Below are positions 17,825 to 26,595 of a DNA stretch of 64,000 bases, one piece after another. Positions within the stretch are counted from its first letter, which is position 1, and each line of letters opens with the position of its first letter. Source of the stretch: Sporohalobacter salinus (GTDB lineage: Bacteria; Bacillota; Halanaerobiia; Halobacteroidales; Acetohalobiaceae). The notes under the pieces are model-generated. The model saw only the letters and a list, made by a program, of their open reading frames with translations, made no database searches and had not been told where the DNA came from. A program made the position numbers and the translations under genes. Where the stretch lies: NCBI RefSeq assembly GCF_016908635.1, contig NZ_JAFBEG010000005.1, forward strand, positions 98,542 to 162,541. The letters run 5' to 3'.

Positions 17825-18667
17825 TTAATTACTAGATATCTCTAAACTAATTCTACCTAACTTTCCAGATTTAAATTCATTTAAAATTATATTTCCTGTC
17901 CTTTCGCGATCAATCTTACCACCAGACATTAGACAGCCGCGCCTGCGTCCTATATCTTCCATTAATTCTAAAGTATCATTATTAACCTGAGATAAATCAA
18001 ACTGCTCTTCTAGAGTATCAGAAATTATATCTTTCAATACTTTAAGCAATTTATAACCAACTAATTCTGAATCATATAATTCTTCTTTTACAGCACCAGT
18101 AGCTGCTAATTTAAAACTAATCTCCTCGTCATCAATCCTTGGCCATAAAATTCCAGGAGTATCAAGCAATTCAAGATCCTTTCGCATCTTAATCCATTGC
18201 TGACCACGAGTAACCCCTGGTTTATTTCCAGTCTTTACACTACCATACTCACAAAGTTGATTAATTAATTGCGACTTTCCTACATTGGGAACTCCAATAA
18301 TCATCAGTCGAATAGGTTTCTTTCGCCTTCCCTGCCGTTTTAACTGGTTCAATTTGTCTGACATTAAATTCTTTACCTTACTTATCATTAGATTAATTCG
18401 CTGACCATTAAGAGAATTGATAGCGACTGTTGGTGCCTCTTCACTTAATCTCTTAACCCAAATATCAGTTATCTTTTTATCAGCTAAATCCATCTTATTT
18501 AAAACAATAACCTTCTTCTTATCCCCAATTAAACTATCAAATTTTGGATTACGACTGCTAAAAGGAATACGTGCATCTAAAAGTTCAATCACAACATCTA
18601 CTACCTTCAAGTTCTCTTTCAGCTTTTCTTTTGCTTTAGCCATATGGCCAGGATACCAATTTATCAT
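17825..18667 (-). CDS. rbgA: Ribosome biogenesis GTPase RbgA (YlqF)
   Basis: RbgA is a circularly permuted GTPase needed for late 50S subunit assembly. The G-motifs appear in permuted order: G4 NKMD (57-60), then G1 GVPNVGKS (125-132) and G3 DTPGILWP. The N-terminus INWYPGHMAKA is diagnostic. The C-terminal domain (about 190-280) is the ANTAR-like rRNA contact. The position between lepB and rnhB is as in B. subtilis. Confidence 0.97.
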   Translation of the reverse strand: MINWYPGHMAKAKEKLKENLKVVDVVIELLDARIPFSSRNPKFDSLIGDKKKVIVLNKMDLADKKITDIWVKRLSEEAPTVAINSLNGQRINLMISKVKNLMSDKLNQLKRQGRRKKPIRLMIIGVPNVGKSQLINQLCEYGSVKTGNKPGVTRGQQWIKMRKDLELLDTPGILWPRIDDEEISFKLAATGAVKEELYDSELVGYKLLKVLKDIISDTLEEQFDLSQVNNDTLELMEDIGRRRGCLMSGGKIDRERTGNIILNEFKSGKLGRISLEISSN

Positions 18668-18683
18668 ATCTTATCACCTACTC

Positions 18684-19199
18684 TTAATTAATTGCCCCAA
18701 TTCTAGTAATCGGCCAAAATCTAAATAAAGCTTCACCTACTATATTTTCTCGAGGTACAAATCCCCAAAAACGACTATCCTCACTATTATTACGATTATC
18801 ACCTAAAACAAAATAATTTTGGGACGGCACTTCGATCTTATGGTAATCACTATAACCTTTATTTAAAGTATAATCTTCCTCAATAGCCTTTCCGTTAACA
18901 TAGACTGTCCCATCAACAATCTTTACCGTATCACCGGGTAGACCAATCACCCGTTTAATGAATTTTTTATGAGGATCAACAGGATATTTAAAAACAATAA
19001 TATCAAAGCGTTGAGGATCTTGAAAACGATAAATAAATTTATTAACAAAAATTCGATCACCTGGTTTTAACGTAGGCTCCATCGAACCTGAAGGAATAAA
19101 AAAGGCTTGTACAACAAAAGTAATAATTAAAAAAGATAAAATAATAGCAATAACTACTGCTTCTAAATATTCCTTTAATTGCTCTTGAAAAATTCCCAT
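18684..19199 (-). CDS. lepB: Signal peptidase I
   Basis: This enzyme cleaves signal peptides at the outer face of the cytoplasmic membrane. It has a single N-terminal membrane helix (about 12-34), nucleophile Ser39 in IPSGSMEPTL and general base Lys82 in IKRVIGLPGD. The GDNRNNSEDSRFWG box is also present. At 171 residues it is of the short Gram-positive type. It lies just after the rplS terminator and 16 nt before rbgA. Confidence 0.97.
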   Translation of the reverse strand: MGIFQEQLKEYLEAVVIAIILSFLIITFVVQAFFIPSGSMEPTLKPGDRIFVNKFIYRFQDPQRFDIIVFKYPVDPHKKFIKRVIGLPGDTVKIVDGTVYVNGKAIEEDYTLNKGYSDYHKIEVPSQNYFVLGDNRNNSEDSRFWGFVPRENIVGEALFRFWPITRIGAIN

Positions 19200-19230
19200 C
19201 AGCTATTTCCATCCTTTCAACAAGTAAAGA

Positions 19231-19266
19231 TATATAAAAGAGGACAGGCCTGTAGCCAGTCCTCTC
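19231..19266 (-). terminator. Intrinsic terminator after rplS
   Basis: AGAGGAC-T-GGC pairs with GCC-T-GTCCTCT on the minus strand (19239-19265) and is followed by TTTTATATATC. Partial read-through into lepB and rbgA is likely, since no separate promoter is visible for lepB. Confidence 0.7.
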
Positions 19267-19280
19267 CTTTATAAACATTA

Positions 19281-19643
19281 TTATGCTTCTTCTCTTGCTT
19301 CACGCTTCTCTTCAACTCGAGCCTTCTTACCTCGACGTTCACGAAGATAAAATATCTTGGAACGATTAACATCTCCCCGTTTAACAATCTCAATCTTATC
19401 AATTTTAGGCGAATGTACCGGGAAAATACGTTCAATTCCAACCCCGTGAGAAATCTTACGTACAGTGAAGGTTTCTCTTACTCCTCCACCTTTTCGTTGA
19501 AGAACAACACCTTCAAAAACCTGAATTCTTTCAGTCCCGCCTTCTTCTACTTTAACATGAACGGAAACTGTATCACCAGCTCTAAATTCAGGAATTTCAT
19601 CTTTCATATGCTCTTCTTCTACAACTTTAAGTAATTCTTCCAT
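19281..19643 (-). CDS. rplS: 50S ribosomal protein L19
   Basis: L19 sits at the 30S-50S interface. The protein shows the family core [34 protein letters not shown] and [20 protein letters not shown], with a basic tail. The frame is open 12 codons upstream, but the ATG at 19641-19643, behind GGAAGGAGGG, gives the standard form of 120 residues. Confidence 0.98.
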   Translation of the reverse strand: MEELLKVVEEEHMKDEIPEFRAGDTVSVHVKVEEGGTERIQVFEGVVLQRKGGGVRETFTVRKISHGVGIERIFPVHSPKIDKIEIVKRGDVNRSKIFYLRERRGKKARVEEKREAREEA

Positions 19644-19711
19644 CGAACTCCCTCCTTCCGTTGAACGTTCATATTTCATAAGAAAATAGAGGACCGTCCC
19701 TATTCATACAA
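19644..19711 (-). promoter_or_regulatory. Candidate L19 mRNA leader
   Basis: The predicted transcript begins near 19711 and has a leader of about 68 nt before rplS. It contains a small hairpin (AATAG-GGA / TCC-T-CTATT around 19686-19704, one bulged base). Firmicute rplS genes often carry an autoregulatory leader (L19_leader); the match to that family could not be tested here. Confidence 0.35.
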
Positions 19712-19717
19712 GGCACA

Positions 19718-19745
19718 TTATATCACAGACTTCGGATGATTACAA
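19718..19745 (-). promoter_or_regulatory. Sigma-A promoter of rplS
   Basis: TTGTAA (19740-19745), a 17-nt spacer and TATAAT (19718-19723) on the minus strand, starting RNA near 19711. It lies just downstream of the SPOUT methyltransferase gene. Confidence 0.7.
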
Positions 19746-19759
19746 GCAATAAGCAAAAT

Positions 19760-20329
19760 TTATATCCACCATTCTTCCCCAACTAATCTATCAAGAATAA
19801 TTGAAGCAGCACTGCGCACTGATAAATGATTGTAATCTCCATTACCATAAATCGGCTCTAAAATATAATCTGCGTCTTCTATTATCTCTTGAGTTAAACC
19901 CCAACCAGTACCTAAAAGAATCAAGTAGGGACGCTGCTGTTTAGCAATATTATTTCTTAACTTTTTATAACTAATTGTATTATCATATTTGCGAGCATCA
20001 GTAGCAATTATCACCGGTTGTTTTCCAGTTTTCGATTCTATCTCATTGAGAACTGCTTTTAAATCAGGTTTAACCTCAACTACCTTAAAAGCTTCCTGAC
20101 GATCAGAATTATATTCAGCACCAAAATCACTACTCCAGTAATCCTGCATTTTTTTGACAAAATCCTGTTGCGATTCAAGATGATTAACAATATAATATTT
20201 AGATAAATTATAAGTTCGACTAACTCGAGCAATATCATGCAAATCAAAATTAGTCACTGTAGTAGTAATAACTTCCATATTCTTATTATAAACAGGATTA
20301 TGTATTAGACTTAAATAAACTTCTGAAAT
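19760..20329 (-). CDS. SPOUT-type SAM-dependent RNA methyltransferase (TM1570-like), probable ATT start
   Basis: The sequence SEVYLSLIHNPVYNKN, VTNFDLHDIARVSRTYNL, PYLILLGTGWGLTQEI and DYNHLSVRSAASIILDRL fits the predicted RNA methyltransferase family found after trmD (Thermotoga TM1570 type), a trefoil-knot fold. The RNA target is unknown. The only standard start, a GTG at 20336-20338, overlaps the AGGAGG site with no spacing. ATT at 20327-20329 lies 8 nt downstream of AGGAGG and begins exactly at the conserved N-terminus. It follows trmD closely. Confidence 0.85.
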   Translation of the reverse strand: MSEVYLSLIHNPVYNKNMEVITTTVTNFDLHDIARVSRTYNLSKYYIVNHLESQQDFVKKMQDYWSSDFGAEYNSDRQEAFKVVEVKPDLKAVLNEIESKTGKQPVIIATDARKYDNTISYKKLRNNIAKQQRPYLILLGTGWGLTQEIIEDADYILEPIYGNGDYNHLSVRSAASIILDRLVGEEWWI

Positions 20330-20341
20330 TGCCGCCACCTC

Positions 20342-21076
20342 CTAATTTTCCATCTCTTCTTTTATCTCATTTAATAATTCTTTTTCGTCAATTGTTAACT
20401 CTACTTCATCCAAAAGATCTGGCCGGCGGAGCAAAGTCCGCTTTAATGCTTCTTTTTTACGCCAAGCATCTATTTTCTGATGATTTCCGCTTAAAAGAAC
20501 CTCTGGTACTTCCAAATCTCGATACTTACGAGGCCGCGTATAATGGGGATAATCTAAAATTCCGTGATAAAATGAATCTTCTATAGCTGATTGATGAGTT
20601 CCTAATACTCCAGGAATCATACGGGCTACAGCATCAATTACTACCATAGCCGATAACTCTCCTCCAGTTAAAACATAATCACCAATAGATATCTCTTCAT
20701 CAACTACCTCTTTTCTTACTCGCTCATCTACTCCTTCATACCTACCACAAAGTAAAATTAAATGATCTTCCTTGGCTAATTCCTTAGCTAACTTTTGATC
20801 AAAAGTCTTTCCTTGTGGTGAAAGAAAAATTACTTTTCCTTCCTTGCTTTTAACATCTTCAACAGCTCTAAAAATCGGCTCTGGCTTCATTACCATGCCA
20901 GCACCTCCACCATAAGGCGAATCATCGACATTGTTATGTTTATTCTGAGCAAAACTGCGGATATCATTAATATCTATATTAATTAATCCCTTGTCCTGAG
21001 CTCGCTTTAGAATACTCTCATTCAGCGGTCCAGTAAACATATTCGGAAAAATAGTTAAAATATCAAACTTAAGCAC
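20342..21076 (-). CDS. trmD: tRNA (guanine-N1)-methyltransferase TrmD
   Basis: TrmD makes m1G37 in tRNA and prevents +1 frameshifting. Knot motifs are present: [42 protein letters not shown] and [20 protein letters not shown] is the start codon (21074-21076), one base after the rimM stop. Its AAGGGA site lies inside the end of rimM, so the pair is coupled. The 244-residue length is typical. Confidence 0.98.
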   Translation of the reverse strand: MLKFDILTIFPNMFTGPLNESILKRAQDKGLINIDINDIRSFAQNKHNNVDDSPYGGGAGMVMKPEPIFRAVEDVKSKEGKVIFLSPQGKTFDQKLAKELAKEDHLILLCGRYEGVDERVRKEVVDEEISIGDYVLTGGELSAMVVIDAVARMIPGVLGTHQSAIEDSFYHGILDYPHYTRPRKYRDLEVPEVLLSGNHQKIDAWRKKEALKRTLLRRPDLLDEVELTIDEKELLNEIKEEMEN

Positions 21077-21583
21077 TTAAATCAATCCCTTAATCGGCTT
21101 AATTATCATTTCTTGAGATTCAAGATCAATCCTTTTGATCACTTCTTTGCTAGCAGGAATTAAATGTTCTTCTTCCTCCGACTCTACTACATAAACATCA
21201 TTACTACCTGTCTCCAAAATTTCCGTTACTTCTCCTAAATTTCGACCATCAACTGTAACTACCTTCAAACCTATAATATCATGTAAATAATAGTGGTCTT
21301 CAGGCAGTTCAACTGCTTGAGCTTCAGGAATCTTAACCATAAAATCTTTATGTTCAATAGCAGTTCCAATATCATTAAATTCTGCAAACTTAATTACAAC
21401 AAACTGCTTATGATATCTCATCTCCTCAATAGTTACTTGCTCTTCTTTATTATCTTTAGATAAAATAACCTGCTCTAAAAACTCAAAGCGTTCTGGATAA
21501 TCAGTTAAAGGTAAAATTCTTACCTCACCTTTATTCCCCTGATGTCTAGTAATTTTCCCAATATCAATTAAGTTTTCTTCCAC
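21077..21583 (-). CDS. rimM: 16S rRNA processing protein RimM
   Basis: RimM helps mature the 3' (head) domain of the 30S subunit and binds S19. It has the N-terminal RimM barrel (IGKITRHQGNKGEVRILPLTDYPERF) and the C-terminal PRC barrel (YYLHDIIGLKVVTVDGRNLGEVTEIL...HLIPASKEVI). Of two nearby GTG codons, the one at 21581-21583 is better spaced from AGAGG (8 nt) than the one overlapping it. Confidence 0.96.
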   Translation of the reverse strand: MEENLIDIGKITRHQGNKGEVRILPLTDYPERFEFLEQVILSKDNKEEQVTIEEMRYHKQFVVIKFAEFNDIGTAIEHKDFMVKIPEAQAVELPEDHYYLHDIIGLKVVTVDGRNLGEVTEILETGSNDVYVVESEEEEHLIPASKEVIKRIDLESQEMIIKPIKGLI

Positions 21584-21622
21584 TCTAACCACCTCTTTTC
21601 TGCTAATTTATAATGAAGAAGA

Positions 21623-21641
21623 GCTAGAGTTAGACTCTAGC
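21623..21641 (-). terminator. Hairpin between khpA and rimM
   Basis: GCTAGAGT and ACTCTAGC form an 8-bp stem with a 3-nt loop, followed by the pyrimidine-rich run TCTTCTTC rather than a clean T-tract. It may be a weak terminator or attenuator reducing expression of rimM-trmD relative to rpsP. Confidence 0.4.
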
Positions 21642-21663
21642 CCCTTTTAAACAGCACTCAATT

Positions 21664-21894
21664 CTATTGAATAATTTCTACAATAACTCGTTTCCCTTCT
21701 TTAGTAGCTGCTGCTTTTACTACTGTTCTAATTGCTTTTGCAATTCTTCCCTGCTTACCGATTACCTTTCCCATATCTTCCTCGGCAACCTGTAATTCAA
21801 GAATAACAGATTTAGAACCTTCAACCTGATTTACCTTTACTTCTTCTGGGTTATCAACTATGTTACGGGCAATTAATTCTACTAATTCCTTCAT
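21664..21894 (-). CDS. khpA: KH-domain RNA-binding protein KhpA (YlqC)
   Basis: This small single-KH protein partners with KhpB in Firmicutes and influences cell size and RNA binding. The GXXG loop is seen as MGKVIGKQGRIAKAIRTVV, and the N-terminus is LVELIARNIVDNPEEVKV. The upstream GTG overlaps AGGAGG; the ATG at 21892-21894 gives 76 residues. It follows rpsP by 30 nt as in Bacillus. Confidence 0.93.
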   Translation of the reverse strand: MKELVELIARNIVDNPEEVKVNQVEGSKSVILELQVAEEDMGKVIGKQGRIAKAIRTVVKAAATKEGKRVIVEIIQ

Positions 21895-21924
21895 TCGCCC
21901 AGACACCTCCTCAATTCAGTGAGG

Positions 21925-22194
21925 TTACTTATTTTTTAGTTCATCGAACTTCTCCATAAGCCCTTCATCTTTAAATAAATTCTTAACAGTACTTGAAGGC
22001 TTAGCTCCATTCTGTAACCATTCTAATGCCTTTTCTTCTTTAATATCGACAGTTTCAGGCTCTGTAGTTGGATTATAGTAGCCTAATTCCTCAATAAATC
22101 TACCATCACGTGCAGTTCGAGAATCAGCAACTACTAATCTATAAGAAGGATCCCTATTAGCTCCCATTCTTCTTAATCTAATTTTAACTGCCAT
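21925..22194 (-). CDS. rpsP: 30S ribosomal protein S16
   Basis: [20 protein letters not shown] is diagnostic of S16. The frame is open about 25 codons upstream, but the ATG at 22192-22194 is 9 nt from AAGGAGGTG and gives the usual 90 residues. The 281-nt gap upstream (22195-22475) separates it from ffh and is very AT-rich. No clear promoter or RNA structure was recognised there, though rpsP must be transcribed from within it or by read-through. Confidence 0.98.
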   Translation of the reverse strand: MAVKIRLRRMGANRDPSYRLVVADSRTARDGRFIEELGYYNPTTEPETVDIKEEKALEWLQNGAKPSSTVKNLFKDEGLMEKFDELKNK

Positions 22195-22475
22195 CTTCAT
22201 CACCTCCTTAATTAATGAAAAATATCTATACAAATTAAATAAAAAAACAACATAAATCATTTGACACAAGACTTACACTAGACTCAACACAATACTTCCC
22301 AAATTCTAAGATCAAACCACTAAAAGATTATTTTGAGCAAATAATACCTTTAACAATAAAATTAACCTGTTGCTAACATAACACCTATAATTTAACTTAT
22401 TATTAATCTGTTATTTTTTAGTCTGTGTTTTGTCTGTGTCTGATTTCTTCTCTTTTCAATTAAATAAAAATCTAT

Positions 22476-23834
22476 TTACATAAAAGGAAACTTATTACCA
22501 AGACCGCCGAGGCCACCCCCGCCGCCCATTCCTTTCTGCATATCATTAAGCTGCTTCATCATCTTCTTAGCTTGTTTAAACTGCTTTAATAACTGATTTA
22601 CATCCTGAACTTCAGTTCCACTGCCGTTGGCTATTCTCCGACGCCGACTACCATTGATAATGCTTGGATCTCTTTTTTCTTCAGTTGTCATCGAATTTAC
22701 AATTGCTTCAATCTGGTCAAGATGTTCTTCACTCATATTCAGATTATCTAATTGTTTTATTTTCCCCATTCCAGGAATCATATCCATTATCTGATCTAAT
22801 GGACCCATGTTTCTAATCTGTCCCATCTGATCCATGAAATCCTCTAAAGTAAACTCTTCTTTTCTAAGCTTTTCTTCTAATTCTTTAGCCTTCTGAGCAT
22901 CGATATTCTCTTCAGCTTTTTCTATTAAACTTAACATATCTCCCATACCTAAAATTCTTGATGCCATTCGATCCGGATGGAATGGTTCTAAGTCATCTAG
23001 TTTTTCTCCAGTACCGACAAACTTAATCGGCCGTCCAGTCACTTTTCGAATTGAAAGCGCCGCTCCACCACGAGCATCACCATCTAACTTAGTTAAAGTA
23101 ATACCATCAATGCCTAAAGCTTCATTGAAACTATCAGCTACATTAACGGCATCCTGACCGGTCATTGCATCAACTACTAAGAGAATTTCTTGAGGATTAA
23201 CGGCTGATTTAATATCTTTTAATTCATCCATCAATTCCTCATCTATATGAAGTCGTCCAGCTGTATCTATAATAACTACATCTCGACCATTAGACTTAGC
23301 ATGACTAACTCCTGCTTTAGCAATATCAACAGGATCCTGCTTATCACCCATAGAGAAAACAGGCTGATCTAGTCTCTCACCTAAAACCTGTAACTGTTTA
23401 ATTGCTGCTGGACGATAGACATCACCTGCTACCAATAAAGGTCTACGTCCGTTTTTATGCAAATGCTGAGCTAACTTACCAACAGTAGTTGTCTTACCAG
23501 CTCCCTGAAGCCCTACTAACATAATCACGGTCGGAGGATCAGAAGCAATACTTAATTTGCTCTGAGTTTTCCCCATTAACTCAGTTAATTCTTCATTAAC
23601 AATCTTAATTACCTGTTGAGCCGGTGTTAAGCTGTCCATTACTTCTTTTCCTACTGCTCTCTCTTCTATATCACTAATAAATTCCTTAACTACTTTAAAG
23701 TTAACATCAGCTTCTAATAAAGCTAATTTAACTTCTCTCAGAGCAGACTTAACATCTTTTTCTGATAACTTTCCTTTACCACGCAATTTATCAAAGGTAT
23801 CCTGTAATTTATCAGCTAAACCTTCAAAGATCAC
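22476..23834 (-). CDS. ffh: Signal recognition particle protein Ffh
   Basis: Ffh binds 4.5S/6S RNA and signal sequences and delivers ribosomes to FtsY. The NG GTPase domain has G1 GLQGAGKTT (108-116), DTAGRL and [10 protein letters not shown]. The Met-rich M domain occupies about 300-440 and carries the RNA-binding segment [13 protein letters not shown]. The C-terminus is a glycine run ending NKFPFM. The start is GTG (23832-23834), 7 nt from AGGAGG. It is coupled to ylxM. Confidence 0.98.
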   Translation of the reverse strand: MIFEGLADKLQDTFDKLRGKGKLSEKDVKSALREVKLALLEADVNFKVVKEFISDIEERAVGKEVMDSLTPAQQVIKIVNEELTELMGKTQSKLSIASDPPTVIMLVGLQGAGKTTTVGKLAQHLHKNGRRPLLVAGDVYRPAAIKQLQVLGERLDQPVFSMGDKQDPVDIAKAGVSHAKSNGRDVVIIDTAGRLHIDEELMDELKDIKSAVNPQEILLVVDAMTGQDAVNVADSFNEALGIDGITLTKLDGDARGGAALSIRKVTGRPIKFVGTGEKLDDLEPFHPDRMASRILGMGDMLSLIEKAEENIDAQKAKELEEKLRKEEFTLEDFMDQMGQIRNMGPLDQIMDMIPGMGKIKQLDNLNMSEEHLDQIEAIVNSMTTEEKRDPSIINGSRRRRIANGSGTEVQDVNQLLKQFKQAKKMMKQLNDMQKGMGGGGGLGGLGNKFPFM

Positions 23835-23851
23835 ATTAGTCCCTCCTAATT

Positions 23852-24193
23852 TTAATCACTTAGATTAGCAATAATTCGCTGTAACTTCTCTACCTTCTTA
23901 GAATCAACTTCTTCCCCAATCTGATCTACTATTTCTGTTAAATCATCAATCTGTTGCTGAATATATTTATATCTATCTACTAATCCTAATTTCTCTTCAT
24001 AATCTTCTAAAGCTTTTTCTGCTCTCTGAAGATTATCATACACAGCTTGTCGACTAATCTCACAGCTATCAGCTACCTCTCCTAAAGATAGATCTTGATA
24101 AAAGTAAAGTTGTACCATCTCCTGCTGTCTATTAGTCAATAACTCACCATAAAAATCAAACAGAATTCCTACTCTAACTGTACGCTCTAACAA
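23852..24193 (-). CDS. ylxM: YlxM-family helix-turn-helix protein
   Basis: YlxM is a sigma-70-region-4-like protein encoded upstream of ffh in Firmicutes and linked to SRP function. [31 protein letters not shown] is followed by the [23 protein letters not shown] and a coiled-coil tail. The GTG at 24202 lies on the GGTGAT ribosome site. The TTG at 24191-24193 is better spaced and matches the family N-terminus (LERTVR). Confidence 0.93.
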   Translation of the reverse strand: MLERTVRVGILFDFYGELLTNRQQEMVQLYFYQDLSLGEVADSCEISRQAVYDNLQRAEKALEDYEEKLGLVDRYKYIQQQIDDLTEIVDQIGEEVDSKKVEKLQRIIANLSD

Positions 24194-24245
24194 AAAAATC
24201 ACCTACGATATCTATTCTGTTAAGTAAAAAAACTTTACAGATGAT

Positions 24246-24274
24246 AGTATAACGTAGTCATTCCTATTTGTCAA
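24246..24274 (-). promoter_or_regulatory. Consensus sigma-A promoter of ylxM-ffh
   Basis: TTGACA (24269-24274), a 17-nt spacer and TATACT (24246-24251), starting RNA near 24239. The -35 box touches an inverted repeat AGGATAA-TTT-TTATCCT (24274-24290) that spans the ftsY stop codon. The repeat lacks a T-tract and may be a binding site or a remnant terminator. Confidence 0.85.
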
Positions 24275-24283
24275 GGATAATTT

Positions 24284-25390
24284 TTATCCTGCAAATAACG
24301 CATCAATAAAGGCATCAGGTTCGAAATCCTGTAAATCCTCCACATCTTCACCTACACCGATTAATTTAACTGGAATACCTAACTCTTCTTTAACAGCTAA
24401 AATAATTCCTCCCTTTGCCGTCCCATCCAATTTAGTAAGAGCAATTCCATCTACATCAACAGCTTCATTAAACATTTCAGCTTGCGAAATAGCATTCTGT
24501 CCGGTAGTTGCATCAAGGACTAATAATACTTCTACTCGAGCTCCCTCGGCCTCACGACCGATAATTCTACGCACTTTCTCCAACTCTTCCATTAAATTAT
24601 CCTGAGTATGAAGCCTTCCGGCTGTATCTACAACTAAAAGGTCCTTATCCCGAGCCTTAGCTGCCTGCACAGCATCATAGGCCACAGCTGCCGAATCAGC
24701 ACCTGCTTCATGAGAAATAATATCAACTCCTACTTCATTTCCCCAAGCTTCTAACTGTTCAATTGCTCCAGCTCTAAAAGTATCACCGGCTGCTAACAAT
24801 ACATCTTGCTTATTTTGCTTAGCTCTTAGAGCAATCTTTCCAATAGTCGTTGTCTTACCAACACCATTAACTCCTACTACCATTAATATCGTCAAACGAT
24901 GGTCATCATAAACATCATCTGCTCCTCTATCCAAAATATCCTGTAATTGTTTTTTAAAAACATTATGCAACTCAGCTGGTTCTTTAATATCTTCTTCTTC
25001 AGCTATAGTTCGTAATTCATCTACTAACTTCATAGTTGTATGAACACCAACATCAGCTTGAATCAAAATCTCTTCTAAGTCTTCATAAAGCTCCTCATCA
25101 ATATTACTCCGGCCTGTAAATAAATTCTGCACCTGCGAAACAAAAGAATTTCTGGTCTTGGAAAGACCACTTTTAAGACGAGAAAAGAACCCATCCTCCC
25201 CACTATCCTCACTTCTATTTTCATCTTCTATTTCTTCAGGATCATGAGTATCAAATCTATTAAAGACACCACCAGAATCTGTATTCTTATCCTCTGTCTC
25301 TACTACTTCTTCCTGTATCTGTTCTTGAGCTTCATTTTTCTCTTCTTTCTCCTTTTCTTTCTTTTTCCTACCAAATAGTTTCTTAAACAT
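24284..25390 (-). CDS. ftsY: Signal recognition particle receptor FtsY
   Basis: FtsY is the membrane-associated SRP receptor GTPase. A basic start (FKKLFGRKKK) and an acidic, E/D-rich A domain (about 15-75) precede the N domain. The G domain then has GVNGVGKTTT, DTAGRLHTQ and TKLDGTAKGG. The length is 368; the acidic A domain is longer than in B. subtilis (329). It lies between the tandem MPN gene and ylxM-ffh. Confidence 0.98.
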   Translation of the reverse strand: MFKKLFGRKKKEKEKEEKNEAQEQIQEEVVETEDKNTDSGGVFNRFDTHDPEEIEDENRSEDSGEDGFFSRLKSGLSKTRNSFVSQVQNLFTGRSNIDEELYEDLEEILIQADVGVHTTMKLVDELRTIAEEEDIKEPAELHNVFKKQLQDILDRGADDVYDDHRLTILMVVGVNGVGKTTTIGKIALRAKQNKQDVLLAAGDTFRAGAIEQLEAWGNEVGVDIISHEAGADSAAVAYDAVQAAKARDKDLLVVDTAGRLHTQDNLMEELEKVRRIIGREAEGARVEVLLVLDATTGQNAISQAEMFNEAVDVDGIALTKLDGTAKGGIILAVKEELGIPVKLIGVGEDVEDLQDFEPDAFIDALFAG

Positions 25391-25405
25391 AACGTCTCCC
25401 CCTAT

Positions 25406-26539
25406 TTATGTTATTTCAATTGGTTTGCATAAATCAGTATACTCCTGTACAATACTAAATCTTCTCTTTCTGATCTTCGCTTCCTCCTCTGGAGTCTCAG
25501 CTTCATAATACTCCTGACTTACTTTTTCATTTTCCTCAGCTAAATCAGTTACTTCATTCTGCACTTCAATTACAGTAGCTCCCTTTACTGTTCCAGTTTT
25601 ATCATGACCAATAGCAATCACTGGACGCCCCCACATACCAGGGCCGGCCATAGCATCACCCCGATGCATTACTCCCGTGCCTCCAGGATGAGTATGAACT
25701 ATAACAGAATTATGTGGAACTTCTTCATTGTACGCTTGACGCAGAGAAATCCCACTCAAATCAGTATACCCACTAGCTAACAACCGAGAAGGAATATATC
25801 CCATTCCTCCAACTACTAGATCACCACTCTTAACTACATTCCCATCTTCTATCACACCCATAGCAGCAACTTCCCGTCCCTGCTCTATTGAGGTTGATTT
25901 ATCGACTAACTCAGCTACAAAATCTTCATCTATAGAATTCACCTCAAGGCGTGGCAGTTCCCATTCGCTGATAGATTTAGTAATGAAAGAAAATTTCCTT
26001 TCCTCTATATCTACTACTTCAAGTTCTTCACTAATATCTAGAAAATTTAATTTAAGTTTAGAAGCTTCCTTAAGAATTTCTCTCTCTTCATCCATATCCT
26101 TAGCAACTAACTTCTTAAGTTCAATTTTCTCTGATTCAGTAGCAAGATCAAAATACTCACTTTTAGGATAAAGAATTCCTACTCCAGCCGAAGACAACTC
26201 CTTGACCCCAATATTGACAACTGGCAAATCAAGAATATTAATTCCACCTACACTAGTAATTAAGCCTGTCTTGCCTGGATTAGTAGAAATCAAAACTGCA
26301 TTATCTGGCAGTTGATTTACTATTTCTATTAATGATCTTCCTTTAGTTGTAACTGCCTTACTTAATAATTGACGATAGGGCAGCCCTGAAATACCTCCAT
26401 CTACAATTTCAGATATAGCATCTATATAACCATCTTGATTAATAAGCCCTAAAGCTCCTGCTGGTCGTCCTTGACTTAATTCAATACTTCTATTTACTAA
26501 TCTATCTACTATATTTTTAGCTAATCCCTTAACTGGCAA
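25406..26539 (-). CDS. Tandem MPN/JAMM-like domain protein of unknown function
   Basis: This 377-residue protein is built from two copies of one fold (about 12-125 and 207-325). The copies align as [12 protein letters not shown] / [27 protein letters not shown] / [15 protein letters not shown] and STNPGKTGL / HTHPGGTGV. The second copy has HTHP (282-285), His292 and Asp295 spaced like the JAMM motif HxHP-x6-S-x2-D, with Glu223 placed like the JAMM glutamate. The first copy lacks all of these (Pro26, Ser85, Asn87, Gly98). A metalloprotease or deubiquitinase-like activity is inference only. The TTG start is 7 nt from GAGGAGG. It sits between smc and ftsY. Confidence 0.7.
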   Translation of the reverse strand: MPVKGLAKNIVDRLVNRSIELSQGRPAGALGLINQDGYIDAISEIVDGGISGLPYRQLLSKAVTTKGRSLIEIVNQLPDNAVLISTNPGKTGLITSVGGINILDLPVVNIGVKELSSAGVGILYPKSEYFDLATESEKIELKKLVAKDMDEEREILKEASKLKLNFLDISEELEVVDIEERKFSFITKSISEWELPRLEVNSIDEDFVAELVDKSTSIEQGREVAAMGVIEDGNVVKSGDLVVGGMGYIPSRLLASGYTDLSGISLRQAYNEEVPHNSVIVHTHPGGTGVMHRGDAMAGPGMWGRPVIAIGHDKTGTVKGATVIEVQNEVTDLAEENEKVSQEYYEAETPEEEAKIRKRRFSIVQEYTDLCKPIEIT

Positions 26540-26595
26540 ATTTATTCCTCCTCTAGATTTATTCTTTCCTATATTTATTTCATTATAAGCGATAT

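Noticed and set aside
19057..19441. Minus-strand frames overlapping lepB and rplS in other phases
   Set aside because: They lie inside clear ribosomal protein and signal peptidase genes and encode no conserved sequence.
22195..22475. Structured RNA or promoter upstream of rpsP
   Set aside because: Several TA-rich hexamers occur, but none with a matching -35 at 16-18 nt and no strong hairpin was found.
24274..24290. Terminator after ftsY
   Set aside because: The AGGATAA/TTATCCT stem has no T-tract and overlaps the -35 box of the next promoter, so it is not called as a terminator.
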